Source: Ascoidea tarda (nom. inval.) (lineage: Eukaryota > Ascomycota > Saccharomycetes > Ascoideales > Ascoideaceae). Taken from it: a stretch of 64,000 bases of DNA. How positions within the stretch are numbered: position 1 is the stretch's first letter; every line of letters starts with the position of its first letter. Location: NCBI GenBank assembly GCA_030560485.1, contig JAKTTS010000002.1, forward strand, positions 1 to 64,000, written 5' to 3'. Under the pieces are notes generated by a model. The model had not been told where the DNA came from. It saw only the letters and a list, made by a program, of their open reading frames with translations, and searched no databases. Below are positions 22,864 through 33,761 of the stretch, piece after piece. The position numbers and the translations under genes were made by a program.

Positions 22864-23316
22864 TTAGAGTTGGAACTCTAACTGCAGCGTAGCCTTTCTG
22901 ATTTCCGGTGTCTCCAAACTCTATTTCGCAGTCTTAGTGTTCGAACTCTATTCCGGTGTTTGGTCGTGCGATCGTCTCCAACAGATTCTGCAGCTTCAGC
23001 GGTCGTATCTTAGACCAATCTTGATAAGAGGCGCGTTCAGCCACAGGCCGAGCGATAACAGCAAACGATAGCAGCGTGCCAACGTCCCTCAGTGACATAC
23101 ACCTGTTGCGTGCTACAGTCTGACAGCACAGGCAGGTACGGTGGCAGACGCTGCCCTGCGTGGGTGAATTGTTGTTCCACCGTACTGGACCCGCTGCAGG
23201 GTAACACCCTCAGGACTGGGCCGCCCTTACAGCAATCAGGGTTTGGTCACCTGCCAGCGAAACAGCGGTGTGGTGACAATTTGGTGAGGCTCGCTCTCTG
23301 CTGTTATCCAAAGCTA
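22864..23316 (+). ncRNA. Candidate structured non-coding RNA gene
   Basis: A ~450-bp segment is about half GC in an AT-rich neighbourhood and has no plausible protein. It contains strong complementary pairs: TTAGAGTT/AACTCTAA at 22864-22881, GTACGGTGG (23136-23144) with CCACCGTAC (23177-23185) enclosing ACGC/GCGT, AGGGT/ACCCT near 23200, and GTCACC/GGTGAC near 23245-23275. A tRNA B-box-like GTTCGAACTC lies at ~22938. A T6 run near 23312 could end Pol III transcription. Length and internal promoter-like element resemble the SRP RNA or RNase P RNA class, but I could not find the diagnostic motifs of SRP, RNase P, MRP, U1-U6 or U3. Strand and ends are tentative. It could instead be a GC-rich promoter. 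Confidence 0.35.
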
Positions 23317-23778
23317 ATTTTTTGCTCAGGCCAGATAGTAAGGGCTTGTCCTTTTACAGAATATCTGCTGGAGTTGTGATAGCATGCGTCCTACGTTTTG
23401 CAGGCACATCTTCTTTTTGGCTAAACCGCTACATTGTCATTTATTGATAATACTAGTGTAGATAAATCAGAGAGAAAAGAAAAAAAAAACACTTGACGAA
23501 AAAGAGTAGTAATAGAGAGTTTATTAACAATTAAGAACATTAATACCAAATTAAGAAAGCCGAGCTGCGAGTGACCTGCAGTAATTGGTTATCGAGCGAT
23601 TGTATAGTAAAGAGAGTATCGGAACAATATCAATAGAAATAGAAACGTAAATAGAAACAAATAAAAAAAGAAATAGAACAATAAAAGAGAAAACTAACCA
23701 CAATTTAGGTTGCAGCCACTATCAGATAAAAAAAGATAAAGGAATTTTAGCTTTTTGATTGTACTGAAAGAAAACAAA

Positions 23779-24294
23779 TTAAAGAAATATTAAAGCTAAT
23801 GCACCGATGAAAGATGTCGATAATGCAACTTTCAACGAGGGATTAAAAACACCTGGGGCCAAGTTGGACGATGTGTCTGTTCCTGTAGCAGCTTCTGCAG
23901 ATTCAGAGTTCAATGATTCAGAGAAATCGGAGGCAGCTGATGATATTGATGAACTAAACGAAGAAATGGCGGAAGATCTGGAAGATACTGACGATTCTGA
24001 AGCTTCAGAGGCTTCGGATGAAGCAGAAGACTCGGATGATTCAGAAGAAACTGATGATTCGGACGATTCAGACGATTCACTGTTGTCAGAAGCAAGAGAG
24101 GACAATGATTCACTGGCGTCAGATGCGACCGAGGAGAGCGAGGATGCTAACGATTCAGTAGTACTGGCAGCTGTTGATGCAAGTGATTCAACAACTGTTA
24201 CAATTTCCACATCTTCTTCAGTCTGTCTTTTGACTAAAGCAGCCCTGACTGAGGCAATTGATAACATAGTTGATAAAACAAGTGTGAGCTTCAT
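23779..24294 (-). CDS. Ser/Glu/Ala-rich GPI-anchored wall protein
   Basis: The 171-residue protein has a signal peptide (MKLTLVLSTMLSIASVRA) and a Kex2-like KR site at residues 22-23. A long Ser-rich region is built of repeats such as SESSESS, with high potential for O-mannosylation. A hydrophobic C-terminal tail (STSFIGALALIFL) follows a small-residue omega-site region. It has no Cys. It resembles short structural mannoproteins of the yeast wall; no specific orthologue is recognised. The start is the first ATG (24292-24294). The opposite strand carries a long acidic open frame that is a by-product of the TCN-rich codons. Confidence 0.75.
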   Translation of the reverse strand: MKLTLVLSTMLSIASVRAALVKRQTEEDVEIVTVVESLASTAASTTESLASSLSSVASDASESLSSLASDNSESSESSESSVSSESSESSASSEASEASESSVSSRSSAISSFSSSISSAASDFSESLNSESAEAATGTDTSSNLAPGVFNPSLKVALSTSFIGALALIFL

Positions 24295-25807
24295 TTTGAT
24301 TAGATATATTAGGGATTATAAGGATTATAGAAGTATAGGAATTATAGATTCTTGTTGTTTTTAGTAACACAATTTCTTATATTATTTGTTAACTGAAATA
24401 AATATACAACTTCAATTACTGATTCAAAATTCAACTGCCAACTACCAAATTACAAGCGATATTAATTTTTATTTATATTACAATAGGGGGAGGTAAAAAA
24501 GCAAAGCACTCAATCCATCCAACAAATGAATTGCTCACCCATTCAATCCAGCTGAGCACTTTCCTTCGTTGAATTGCTTTTCGAGAGCAATTGTAGCCAT
24601 TTTCAACTCATTTCAGTCTAAAAAAAGACCTGCTTTTACTTCAAAAAAGATAATTGGTTACAATCCACACTGAAATCATGATACTCTGCCTTTCTTTTCA
24701 ATTGGGTTCTTCTCCCATATATATTCTGACTTTACACACCTAATACGCAACTCCAACTAATAAACAAATGTGTCGGTCCCCTTGTTGTCTCGTCTATTAA
24801 TTATAGTTTCTCTCATTGGATCATCAATTAGCAATAATAGAAATCCTCACTGAACGTGGTGTTAAGTTTGCGGTGGAATGAAAAAAGTGCCATACCTCTG
24901 ACTCAGCTTCTAAGAACAAAATGGAATTCCCAAAAAGCAACGAATTTCAAACAAAAAAGAACGTTGGTTCAAATCACGGCAGGTGCAACTTATTTATTTC
25001 ACACTTTCTCAAAGTAACTCAAAATCACTTCTACTTCTTCATGCTCTTTTTCTAAAAAAATAGAAACCCGCTGTCAACCGCTCGACTTTTTTCTTATCGG
25101 GCATTTGCTGCACACTAAGAGCTTTTCAAATACACATTTATGTTGCGCTGGATTTGTGTTTAAATACCAAGAAAGACCATTTGCACATCTGCTTGGGTGT
25201 ATAGATCCTGCGCAATAAAAAAACGCGCGCAATTTTTATTGTTCCAGAACCCTCCAGTTTTATTCTGCCGTCTTGTTCTCCTACACTCTATTTCAACAAT
25301 ATTACGCCTCCAGCAGCTCAGGGCGGAAAAACCCCAATTCGGCAACTCTTTGCAGAAAACCATACCAGTGGCATCCAAACTACCTCTCTTCGCGGACTTC
25401 CCCAGAAAGGAAATCTTTTAATTTAAGTCTCTGAAAGCCTTATGAAATGCTACTGATTTCTTAGCATGGACGATATCTGCAATAACTGAATATTCCAATA
25501 AATCTAATCTGTTTCAATTCCATAATTTCAAAATTGTGCACGTTTTGTCTCGATCATGCACTTTGTCTTAACAAAGAGAAAACAGAATAACCACAAAAAA
25601 CTAATTCGCAATTAAGTGCTCAATTATAAGAAAACCTATTGTTCTGAAATGAAAATTTTCAATTAGAGCATACATCTAGAAAATTCAACAACATATCAAT
25701 TATTCAATACATTAAATAAATAAAATTTTTGAAAGAAAAAGAAAAGCAGAAAGCGGAAAAAAAAAAAAAAAAAAAAAAAAATTAAATAATTGGGTATATA
25801 TTCAATT
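24295..25807. other. 1.5-kb intergenic region with a poly-A tract
   Basis: No convincing gene was found. 24.48-24.75 kb and 25.1-25.4 kb are moderately GC-richer and may be the promoter of the GPI protein gene. A run of over 20 A at 25758-25781 lies just past the PSF3 stop, where a T-rich 3' UTR of the minus-strand transcript is expected. Confidence 0.5.
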
Positions 25808-26489
25808 TTACGAATCACTTGCAAACCATTTTTTTGTATCTTTATGGCTCTCATAAGTCGCTTTATATATCTTTTTCTCAGCCTCATCTAGACCATGAAG
25901 AAAATTGAAAACTGCATCGTTATTAAAATTATTTCCCTTTGAGCTCGTCGCATAATCATTAATCAATATACACCGTTCTTTCAACATTTCCTGAACAATT
26001 TTAATTAGCTCCTCATCACCTAGCTTTTCGGTCAACTTGTAATAGTTCGAACAGATAGAATGCAAATCACAATTAACCGAGTTGGTCTTTATAGCATTTA
26101 TAACTTTCAAATTGAAGCATTCAGGTTGAATTAGTTCAACAAATGTCTTTTCTTCATTCGATTCTCCCATTGCATCTTCGTCTTCAACATCTTCCTCACT
26201 TGCAGAAATTGCACACGTTGCAAGAATCTCAGCTAACCACAACGGCAACTCCAATCTGGTCCCTTCTTTAATTGCACCCAATGACTCATTTCCTTCCAAA
26301 AATCCCAATCCAGGAACTGTTATCGTGAATTTACATGGTATTTTCTAAAATTAACAGCCTGATTAATATTTGATTTCAAAGAGCACAATTTGTGGTAGTA
26401 TGTAGATTTACACGCCCAAAAATGCAATCAGTAAGTCATACCTCTCCATCAGCTATTATATCGTCAACATCATAGTAGTTACTACTCAT
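25808..26489 (-). CDS. PSF3: GINS complex subunit Psf3, two exons
   Basis: Psf3 is one of four GINS subunits of the CMG replicative helicase. Exon 1 is 26442-26489 (MSSNYYDVDDIIADGE). A 97-nt intron (26345-26441, donor GTATG, acceptor TTTTAG, possible branch site TATTAAT) follows, then exon 2 at 25808-26344. The spliced 194-residue protein aligns throughout with yeast Psf3: the N-terminal YDVDDIIADG and PCKFTITVPGLGFLEG, then LPLWLAEILA, the central VINAIKT and DLHSICSNYYKL, and the C-terminal KKIYKATYESHKDTKKW. Without the intron the conserved first 28 residues would be lost. Splicing is inferred from reading-frame and family match. It is divergent from PBS2. Confidence 0.92.
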
Positions 26490-26634
26490 CTTATCATGAT
26501 GAGACTCCACAAAGAACCTTACCCCCAGCTGCAATCAAAAAAAAACCAACAACGAATGCACCACATCCAGTATAGTGGGACTCAACATGTAGATGTGTAC
26601 TAGTGCATAACACCCACAACAGTGGTCGACTCAT

Positions 26635-26695
26635 AAAAAACCAGTGCGATGGAGCACAAGCCGGGTAGCGGCTAGAGGGAACCACCGCTCTGGAA
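26635..26695 (+). promoter_or_regulatory. Composite motif AAAAAACCAGTGC ... ACCGCTCTGGA, copy 2
   Basis: The same two blocks as at 22697-22757 occur with nearly identical spacing, in the 310-bp region between the divergent PSF3 and PBS2 starts. CCGGGTAG between the blocks is near the Reb1 site CCGGGTAA. Confidence 0.5.
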
Positions 26696-26799
26696 TAGCA
26701 ACACTTCCTCTTCACAGTTCTTTTTTTTCCTTTTTTACGTTGTTAGTACTTTTAATCAACTTGCCCATCTACATCCATCTTGTTCTGAATCTGTTAGCC

Positions 26800-29160
26800 A
26801 TGATAAAGAATCCATCTTTCCAGCAATCTTTGGATATGGAATCCACCTCTTCTTCTCTCTTGAATTTGTCCATCAAGGATCCTAGCCCAATATCTTCTTC
26901 GTCGTCTTCTTCCGTCCCCGATATCAAACCTGATAACAAAATCAATCACATTTCATCTCCCAACTACTTTGTTCAAGCAAAAATTGCTACTGACTTTGAC
27001 AATGATAATCATGATTACCCAGAGAATACCAATGATCAACTTGAACACGCCAACTTCTTAAGAAAAGTAACTGACTCCTCAACAGCCATCAAAACCAATA
27101 ATACTATCATCAGATTGTCTCCATCTGGTGGACCTCCTATTCCTCCTCAACTTCAAACTCATCTGAACGGCTCTATTGTCTCAACAAACAGTCAGACTAG
27201 ACCGAATCGAAGTAATTCTATCGGCTCCAATCACTTTAATATTCACACTAATTTTCCTTCTCCAAACAATCCTAATAGCATCAACAATCCTTATAGATTC
27301 AACATCACCACTTCTAATAACTCTCCTAACAATTCTACTCAAAATCTCTCAAACAGATCTCCCAACAACATTTCTCATAATTTCTTAACAAGACTGCAAA
27401 AAAATTCCTCAAACAGTATTGCAAATAGATCTCCCAATAGTATGCCACCTAATTTTCTAAATAGACTGTCAAACAGTCAACCAAACATTCTAGGAATGCC
27501 AGGTGTTCCTTCAAAAAATCTTTTAAATACCAAAAACCCACCAGTACCAAGATATTCTTCAATGTCTCCTTCAGCTGGCCCAAGAAATAATACAATCTCT
27601 TCTCAACCATCGCTCTCTTCAAACAATCATTTTCCCCCATCCATAAAAAACAAAAAAACATTGTCTGAACGAAGAAACTTACATTTTAAGCTTCCATTTA
27701 GTGATTCCAATGCCAATTTCAACAGTAATTTCAACAGTAATTTCAATACTAATTCCAATACTAACTTCAATAATAATTCCAATAATAATTCCTCTACCAA
27801 TTTAAATTATCCAAACAACTTTAATAATTTTAACAACTTTAGTCCCAATTCTCAGAACAGTATAAACGTTAATAATAATATGTCAAAAATGAATATCAGT
27901 CCCCCAATTCCTAATTCCTTGAAGAATTTTCCTAAAAAAAACAATAAATTTCAAAAACTTTACAACACAAAATTGGATTTATCATCCGATGGTGATTTCA
28001 ACTCAAATATTTCTTCAACAATTAATTCCAATAGAATTCCAAAAGGTGAAAACAACAACAGCAACTACACTATCAAAAGACCAAATTCTTTCAGCAACAA
28101 CAGCAACAGTAATAATAACAGCAATTCCATTTTCAGCGGTCAATTTCAAGATTATTCAAATTATTTAGATAAAAGTGGTTCTCTTAACTTTTCTGGGAAA
28201 GCCTCTTTGCATTCAGACGGTATTGAGTTTTCTTCTGGTACTTCTTTCAATGTATCCCTAAGCGATTTCAAAATGATATCGGAGTTAGGCAGTGGCAATT
28301 ATGGGACAGTTAAGAAAGTTTTGCACACAACTTCTAATGTTACAATGGCCATCAAAGAAGTCCATCTAGAATTGGATGATGCCCGAATTAAACAAATTAT
28401 AATGGAACTAGAAGTCCTACACAATTGTAATTCTCGCTTCATAGTGGACTTTTTTGGTGCCTTTTTCGTTGAGGGAAATGTTTATATGTGTATTGAATAT
28501 ATGGATGGTGGATCCATTGATCAGGTTGAATTTGAAGGCTTTGATGAACCATATTTAGCCATTGTAACCAAGAGTGTTGTATTAGGGCTAAAACAACTAA
28601 AAGATGATCACAATATCATTCACAGGGATGTTAAACCCACAAATATTTTGGTGAATACCAAAGGAAAAGTCAAATTATGTGATTTCGGTGTTTCAGGGAA
28701 CTTGGTTGCCTCTTTGGCTAAAACTAATGTTGGTTGTCAAAGTTATATGGCGCCCGAAAGAATTAAAAACAAAAACGAATACACCATCCAATCAGATGTT
28801 TGGTCATTGGGAATTTCTATTGTTGAAATTAGCGATGGTCGATATCCTTACAAAATTGAATCTACAAATATATTTAATGTTATTGCTCAAATTATAGATG
28901 GAGATCCTCCTAAATTCAAGAACCCTAACATTAGCGAAGATGCAAAAGATTTTATCCTGAAATGTTTGAAAAGAGATCCAAAGTTAAGACCAACATATCA
29001 AGATCTATTGAATCATAAGTGGTTGAATACCTATATGGATGTTGACGATCCAGACTACAACGAAGATAATGATTTAATACCTGTTGAAATGGCAAAGTAC
29101 ATTACCAAAAGAGTTGAACGAAAAGAAAAAATCAGAAAAGAAAAATCAAACAGAGCATAA
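26800..29160 (+). CDS. PBS2: MAP kinase kinase of the osmotic (HOG) pathway
   Basis: The 786-residue protein has a long disordered Ser/Asn/Pro-rich N-terminus (1-485) and a C-terminal MAPKK domain (~490-745). The kinase has the Gly loop GSGNYGTV, VAIK-type Lys in AIKEVHLE, HRDVKPTNIL, DFGVSGNL, and the activation loop with Ser and Thr four residues apart in VASLAKTNVGCQSYMAPERI, as in S. cerevisiae Pbs2. It phosphorylates Hog1. The ATG at 26800 was chosen; the open frame reaches upstream to a GTG only, inside the promoter. Four in-frame CTG codons were found (27163, 27394, 27466, 28957). The last is in the kinase C-lobe, where I recall Ser in S. cerevisiae, relevant to CUG decoding. Confidence 0.93.
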   Translation: MIKNPSFQQSLDMESTSSSLLNLSIKDPSPISSSSSSSVPDIKPDNKINHISSPNYFVQAKIATDFDNDNHDYPENTNDQLEHANFLRKVTDSSTAIKTNNTIIRLSPSGGPPIPPQLQTHLNGSIVSTNSQTRPNRSNSIGSNHFNIHTNFPSPNNPNSINNPYRFNITTSNNSPNNSTQNLSNRSPNNISHNFLTRLQKNSSNSIANRSPNSMPPNFLNRLSNSQPNILGMPGVPSKNLLNTKNPPVPRYSSMSPSAGPRNNTISSQPSLSSNNHFPPSIKNKKTLSERRNLHFKLPFSDSNANFNSNFNSNFNTNSNTNFNNNSNNNSSTNLNYPNNFNNFNNFSPNSQNSINVNNNMSKMNISPPIPNSLKNFPKKNNKFQKLYNTKLDLSSDGDFNSNISSTINSNRIPKGENNNSNYTIKRPNSFSNNSNSNNNSNSIFSGQFQDYSNYLDKSGSLNFSGKASLHSDGIEFSSGTSFNVSLSDFKMISELGSGNYGTVKKVLHTTSNVTMAIKEVHLELDDARIKQIIMELEVLHNCNSRFIVDFFGAFFVEGNVYMCIEYMDGGSIDQVEFEGFDEPYLAIVTKSVVLGLKQLKDDHNIIHRDVKPTNILVNTKGKVKLCDFGVSGNLVASLAKTNVGCQSYMAPERIKNKNEYTIQSDVWSLGISIVEISDGRYPYKIESTNIFNVIAQIIDGDPPKFKNPNISEDAKDFILKCLKRDPKLRPTYQDLLNHKWLNTYMDVDDPDYNEDNDLIPVEMAKYITKRVERKEKIRKEKSNRA

Positions 29161-30236
29161 TAAGGTCTTATAATAAAATGGAAAGATCAAAATTTTTGTG
29201 CATTTTTTTTAAACCAAGTTTTTGATTATATATTTTTTTTTTTTTTTTTTGAAATTGCAAATATGTCCAAGGAAAAGAGGAATGCGAAAATTGAATCCAT
29301 GGCTCTATCTTTACTTTCATTTTTATATTTATATTTATATTTATATTTAACTTCAATTCATATAATTCAAAAAACCAAAGAAAAAGGAAAAAAAGTGAAA
29401 ATCATCAACAGATGAATATTTTTAACATTACTTTCATTTATTTATTATTTTACAGTATTTTACAGATTAATTTTTATTTTATTAAATTTCTTTATTCTTA
29501 TTTTTTTGTTATCTTTTTATTCTTGTTAATTTAGTTAATTTAGTTAATTTTTTTAATTTAGTTAATTTTTTTAATTTAGTTAATCTTGTTAATTTAGTTG
29601 AGTGTTAATTTTTTTTTTTTTCCTTTTTTTATTTGTGTTATTTTCTTTCCAACTATACTCATTTTAGCAATTCTATTGATTTCATTAATTAATTACCATT
29701 TTTCATTAATGTCATTATTTCATCATTTTCATACTCCAACTTCATCAATAACTCATTGCCTTCATGGATGTTTTTGTTATTTTAATGTTTTCATTGGTTT
29801 CTATTTACTTTTAGATGTTAGTATTCATTATTTATTTTCCTATATACCTCTCTCCTCTAATATATATGGGTTTTCCTCATCTTCAACAAAAACACTAACT
29901 TTCCGAAAAGGGGTGTTTCTGATTTGTGACTTTTTCAACAAATGAACGCTCGTTAAAGCAACTTTTTTCTACACACACCGTGTTCGCCAGCAGTTGCTGT
30001 TTGACGAACATTCTCTTAGTATTTTTTCTGTTTCTGATCGTTTCAAAAAAATTTTTTTGAACAAATTTTGTAAGTTACTTCTACTGTTTTTAAATTTTAC
30101 ACAAAAACATCAATACGGAGAATTGTCTATTCTTACTGAATCAAATCTTTAGAGCTCAAAGTAATATATCGAACACCAAAATAAACAATACTAGACTGCG
30201 ATAGACGCCTAGAGCAATATATACTGCTGGTCTAAA
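29161..30236. other. AT-rich intergenic with TTTAGTTAAT repeats
   Basis: The PBS2 3' side and the karyopherin promoter lie here. A repeat of (TTTAGTTAAT plus variable T) occurs at ~29525-29600, and an A/T-rich TTTATAT repeat at 29318-29352. The last 300 bp before the karyopherin includes an AAAAGGGG stress-type element near 29908. No gene was seen. Confidence 0.5.
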
Positions 30237-33200
30237 ATGGATTTAAAAGTTTTACATGATTGTTTTGCTGGAACTTTGCAATCTGATGAGTCAATTAGAG
30301 ATCAGGCTGAAAGATCATTGAAAATTTTTTTAACAACTCAACCAAATTTTTTATCATCTTGTATAAGTTTAATTGCTCTTTCAGATAACCAAATCAATGA
30401 ATTTATTAAACAGTCCACATCAATTTATTTGAAAAACCAAATCAAGAAAAACTGGGAGTACACTGATTCAAGTCCTCCTTCAAAATCAAGCAAATCATCA
30501 ATTATAATTCCTAGTGAGGAAAAACAATTAATCAAGTCGAATTTGCTAAATCTATTATTAAGCGATCAGTTTTCAGTAGATTATAATTCTTCCTCTAATA
30601 ATCATATCAAAGCTCAAATATTAGTATGCCTTCTGCACATTATCTCTTTAGAATATCCTAATGATTGGTCAAATTTACTAAACGACGTAATATCACTACT
30701 TAACAATTCCTTGGATGAACCAAATAAGCTATTTATTGGTCTTTACTGTTTCAAAGAGATTATGAGACATTATAGATGGAAAGGGAACTCCACTAGATCA
30801 GAGTCTTTAGATCCAATTATACACAACGTTTTTCCCATATTAACAGACTTAGCCAATACAATTTTGAATTCTACCAACTCAATTCCAAATGATGTTAATA
30901 ACATAAACTTAATTAACAAATTCAACCAAAATGGGGAATTAATAAGGCTAATAATAAAAACATTTAAATTTGTTACTTTTACTGATTTACCTGAACCATT
31001 CCAAAATATTGAAAATGTAAATTCCAGTTTAATTTTTCCTTGGATTAATTTACAATTGAACATAATTTCAAAAAAATTACCATTATTTATTGTTAATCTT
31101 TCGAATGAAGCCAAAATTTCAAATCTGTGGGTGAAATCTCAAAAATGGTCCTTTGCCAACTTATTTAATTTGTTGATAAGATTTTGTTCATCATCTAAAT
31201 TTAAAAGCCATGATTATCCTGCTTTCAAAAAAAATTTTGTTACATTGATCCTACCTGAAATCATCAAGATATATTTCAAATTAATCTCTGATTGGTGCCA
31301 AGACCCTGTTTCGAGTTTTATGTCAAATAGTTGTCTTTATTATTTAATCAATTTAATTGATACTTCAATTGTCTACTCAAATACTTGGAAATTAATTTCC
31401 GCAAATTTGCAAGATTTAATTGCAAATTTCATCTACCCTTTAGTGATTCCCACGGATGAAGTTATTAACATTTTTGAAACGGATCCTAATGAATATATTC
31501 ATATGAGATTGGATATCTTTGAAGAAACTTCAGATTCACCTGATTTTGCTGCAGCTTCTTTTTTGGTCACATTAGCTTCAAAGAGACCTAAATCTTCTTT
31601 GAATTTAATTTTAGAGTTTATTTATAATAATTTAATCGATTTACAACACCAGCAACAGTCTAACAATGGAATTGAGACTCTTGTGATTGCTAAAAAGAGA
31701 GAGGGCTTACTACGAATTTTGAGTTCTATATCTTTTATTTTAACAAACGAAAATTCCGAATATCTTTCACAAATGGAATCATTTTTCAATCAATTGGTGT
31801 TGCACAATTTGAATTCTGAATTTGGATTTTTAAAAGCAAGAACCTTAAAAGTTTTATCATCTTTTTCGTCAATTGAATTTACTGATAGTTCTATAATTGA
31901 ATTGATTTATCAGGGTATTATCAAGGATTTCAATTTGGATAAATTAAGACAAAACTCGTTGTCACAAAATAATCCTAACAATAACAACCTTAATCAAAAT
32001 GATGACTCTGATGAAGGCACATTAGTAATTCAATTAGAATCATCATTAGCAATGCAAGCATTTATCCAAAATGAATCCTTTAAAAATTTACTTCAAAAGG
32101 ATGTAATTTTAATTGTTCAAAAGCTATTAATTTTGTCTGATAAAATCGATACTGACTCGATTTCAGCAGTGATGCAAGAATTAGTTGAGCAATTTTTTGA
32201 ACAATTACAACCATTTGGTGCCCAACTAGTTAATAGACTATCGGAGCAATTTATTGGAATTATTGTTGGAAAAAATAATGTTGATCTAAACTATTTACAA
32301 GATTCCAAAAATTTACACGATTTTGAAATCAGTCCAGAATATTTAAATGAAAGCAGTTCAGATAAACAAATGGTTGCATTGGGATTGTTAAATACAATGG
32401 TTACAATTTTATTATCATTTGAAAACTCTCAAAATTCAATTGAAAATTTATTAAAATATTACTCGCCAGTTATTAAGATTATTTTAATTAATGGAATTGA
32501 TGATTACTTTGCCGAGTGTTTTGATTTAATCGAAAACACCTCATTTTTATCCAGAAAAATTTTTTCAGAATTATGGGAAATTTTTGATATTATAATTATG
32601 ATTTTTCAGATTGATAAAGACTCCAGTACATCATTATTATATTTAGATGAGATAATGCCTTCATTAAATAATTATTTTGTTTATGGGTTTAAAGAATTGG
32701 TTGATAATAAGAATTTTGAAACAATTAATAAATTTTATCTTTTGTATTTCATTATTTTAAATAATGGTTATGAGGAGAATATTGTGGGAAATTTGACTAA
32801 TTATAATAAACAGATTAACGATATTCAAGATACAAGACATCTCAATATTAATGGAATATCAACTTCCTGTGAATATGTATCCAAGTTTATGATTTCATTA
32901 GGTAGTGATTGCAGACAATTTATTAAAGATATTTTGGTTTCATTTTTTTTAACATTGCAAAGAAAATTAAAGAATGAGTACATTAATGATCAAGATAGTT
33001 TTGATGAAGCTCAAATTATCAATTCCATATCAAGTTATATCAAGCTAGATTCAAAAGTGAACAAGCTTTTCAAGAGCTATTTAGCTAACAGGAAATTTTC
33101 TATTAACTTTCTTAACTTGATTTTAGCTGGATTTATGTTCGATACCGTATTAACGTTAGAAATATTAACAGAGTTTGAATTTATTAAATTTTTTTTCCAA

Positions 33201-33761
33201 AAACTTTGGTTTAAAAGTATTTCAAAAGGGACTGTGAAAAGAGTTTATGATTTAAAAATCACTTTGATTGGATTACTAAGTTTAGTAAATTTAGATAATC
33301 ACGATATTTTGAAATTTAACTTGAATTTGATTATGAAAGATATTAGAGATAACATTGTTTTAGTCGTTGGAAAATTACCAAAGGCTATCAATGACTTGGA
33401 AACGAAAAAGAAAAGTTATGTTGCAGATTTATCTCAGTCTGATTTCTATTCCAATGAATTTGAGGCAGAAGAATTTGTTGATGTTGAAAGTGTAAATGAA
33501 TCAAGCAAAGACGGTGTAGAAAACGATGAAAATAACGATGAAAACAGAGATAATTTGTTATTTGAAATAGATGATGACGATGATGACTTATTTGAGGACC
33601 CGTTATCATGTAACCCGTTGGATAATATCAACATCTTCGAAGTTTTCAAAACCAGTTTGATTGGATTGAGAAATAAAGATGAAAATAAGTACAAGGAGAT
33701 ATTTGAAAATGGATTGACTCATGACCAAGTCACATTGCTCAAAAATGTATTGAACGTGTGA
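30237..33761 (+). CDS. Importin-beta family karyopherin (Nmd5/Sxm1 type)
   Basis: The 1174-residue nuclear transport receptor is of the importin-7/8 class. The N-terminus (MDLKVLHDCFAGTLQSDESI, then AERSLKIFL) is the Ran-binding importin-beta N-terminal helix pair. The rest is a HEAT-repeat solenoid. Near the C-terminus there is a strongly acidic stretch (residues ~1085-1125 ending in DDDDDDLFED), then LDNINIFEVFKTSLIGL, the ending typical of Nmd5 and Sxm1. S. cerevisiae has two such paralogues (Kap119 and Kap108); I cannot tell which one this is, or whether it predates the split. At 1174 residues it is longer than either (about 1050 and 945). ATG at 30237. I noticed no in-frame CTG in the parts checked. 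Confidence 0.9.
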   Translation: MDLKVLHDCFAGTLQSDESIRDQAERSLKIFLTTQPNFLSSCISLIALSDNQINEFIKQSTSIYLKNQIKKNWEYTDSSPPSKSSKSSIIIPSEEKQLIKSNLLNLLLSDQFSVDYNSSSNNHIKAQILVCLLHIISLEYPNDWSNLLNDVISLLNNSLDEPNKLFIGLYCFKEIMRHYRWKGNSTRSESLDPIIHNVFPILTDLANTILNSTNSIPNDVNNINLINKFNQNGELIRLIIKTFKFVTFTDLPEPFQNIENVNSSLIFPWINLQLNIISKKLPLFIVNLSNEAKISNLWVKSQKWSFANLFNLLIRFCSSSKFKSHDYPAFKKNFVTLILPEIIKIYFKLISDWCQDPVSSFMSNSCLYYLINLIDTSIVYSNTWKLISANLQDLIANFIYPLVIPTDEVINIFETDPNEYIHMRLDIFEETSDSPDFAAASFLVTLASKRPKSSLNLILEFIYNNLIDLQHQQQSNNGIETLVIAKKREGLLRILSSISFILTNENSEYLSQMESFFNQLVLHNLNSEFGFLKARTLKVLSSFSSIEFTDSSIIELIYQGIIKDFNLDKLRQNSLSQNNPNNNNLNQNDDSDEGTLVIQLESSLAMQAFIQNESFKNLLQKDVILIVQKLLILSDKIDTDSISAVMQELVEQFFEQLQPFGAQLVNRLSEQFIGIIVGKNNVDLNYLQDSKNLHDFEISPEYLNESSSDKQMVALGLLNTMVTILLSFENSQNSIENLLKYYSPVIKIILINGIDDYFAECFDLIENTSFLSRKIFSELWEIFDIIIMIFQIDKDSSTSLLYLDEIMPSLNNYFVYGFKELVDNKNFETINKFYLLYFIILNNGYEENIVGNLTNYNKQINDIQDTRHLNINGISTSCEYVSKFMISLGSDCRQFIKDILVSFFLTLQRKLKNEYINDQDSFDEAQIINSISSYIKLDSKVNKLFKSYLANRKFSINFLNLILAGFMFDTVLTLEILTEFEFIKFFFQKLWFKSISKGTVKRVYDLKITLIGLLSLVNLDNHDILKFNLNLIMKDIRDNIVLVVGKLPKAINDLETKKKSYVADLSQSDFYSNEFEAEEFVDVESVNESSKDGVENDENNDENRDNLLFEIDDDDDDLFEDPLSCNPLDNINIFEVFKTSLIGLRNKDENKYKEIFENGLTHDQVTLLKNVLNV

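Noticed and set aside
23807-24364. 185-codon acidic Asp/Ser frame opposite the Ser-rich GPI protein
   Set aside because: It mirrors TCN/GAA repeats of the minus-strand gene, which has a signal peptide and GPI signal; the plus frame has neither domain nor homology.
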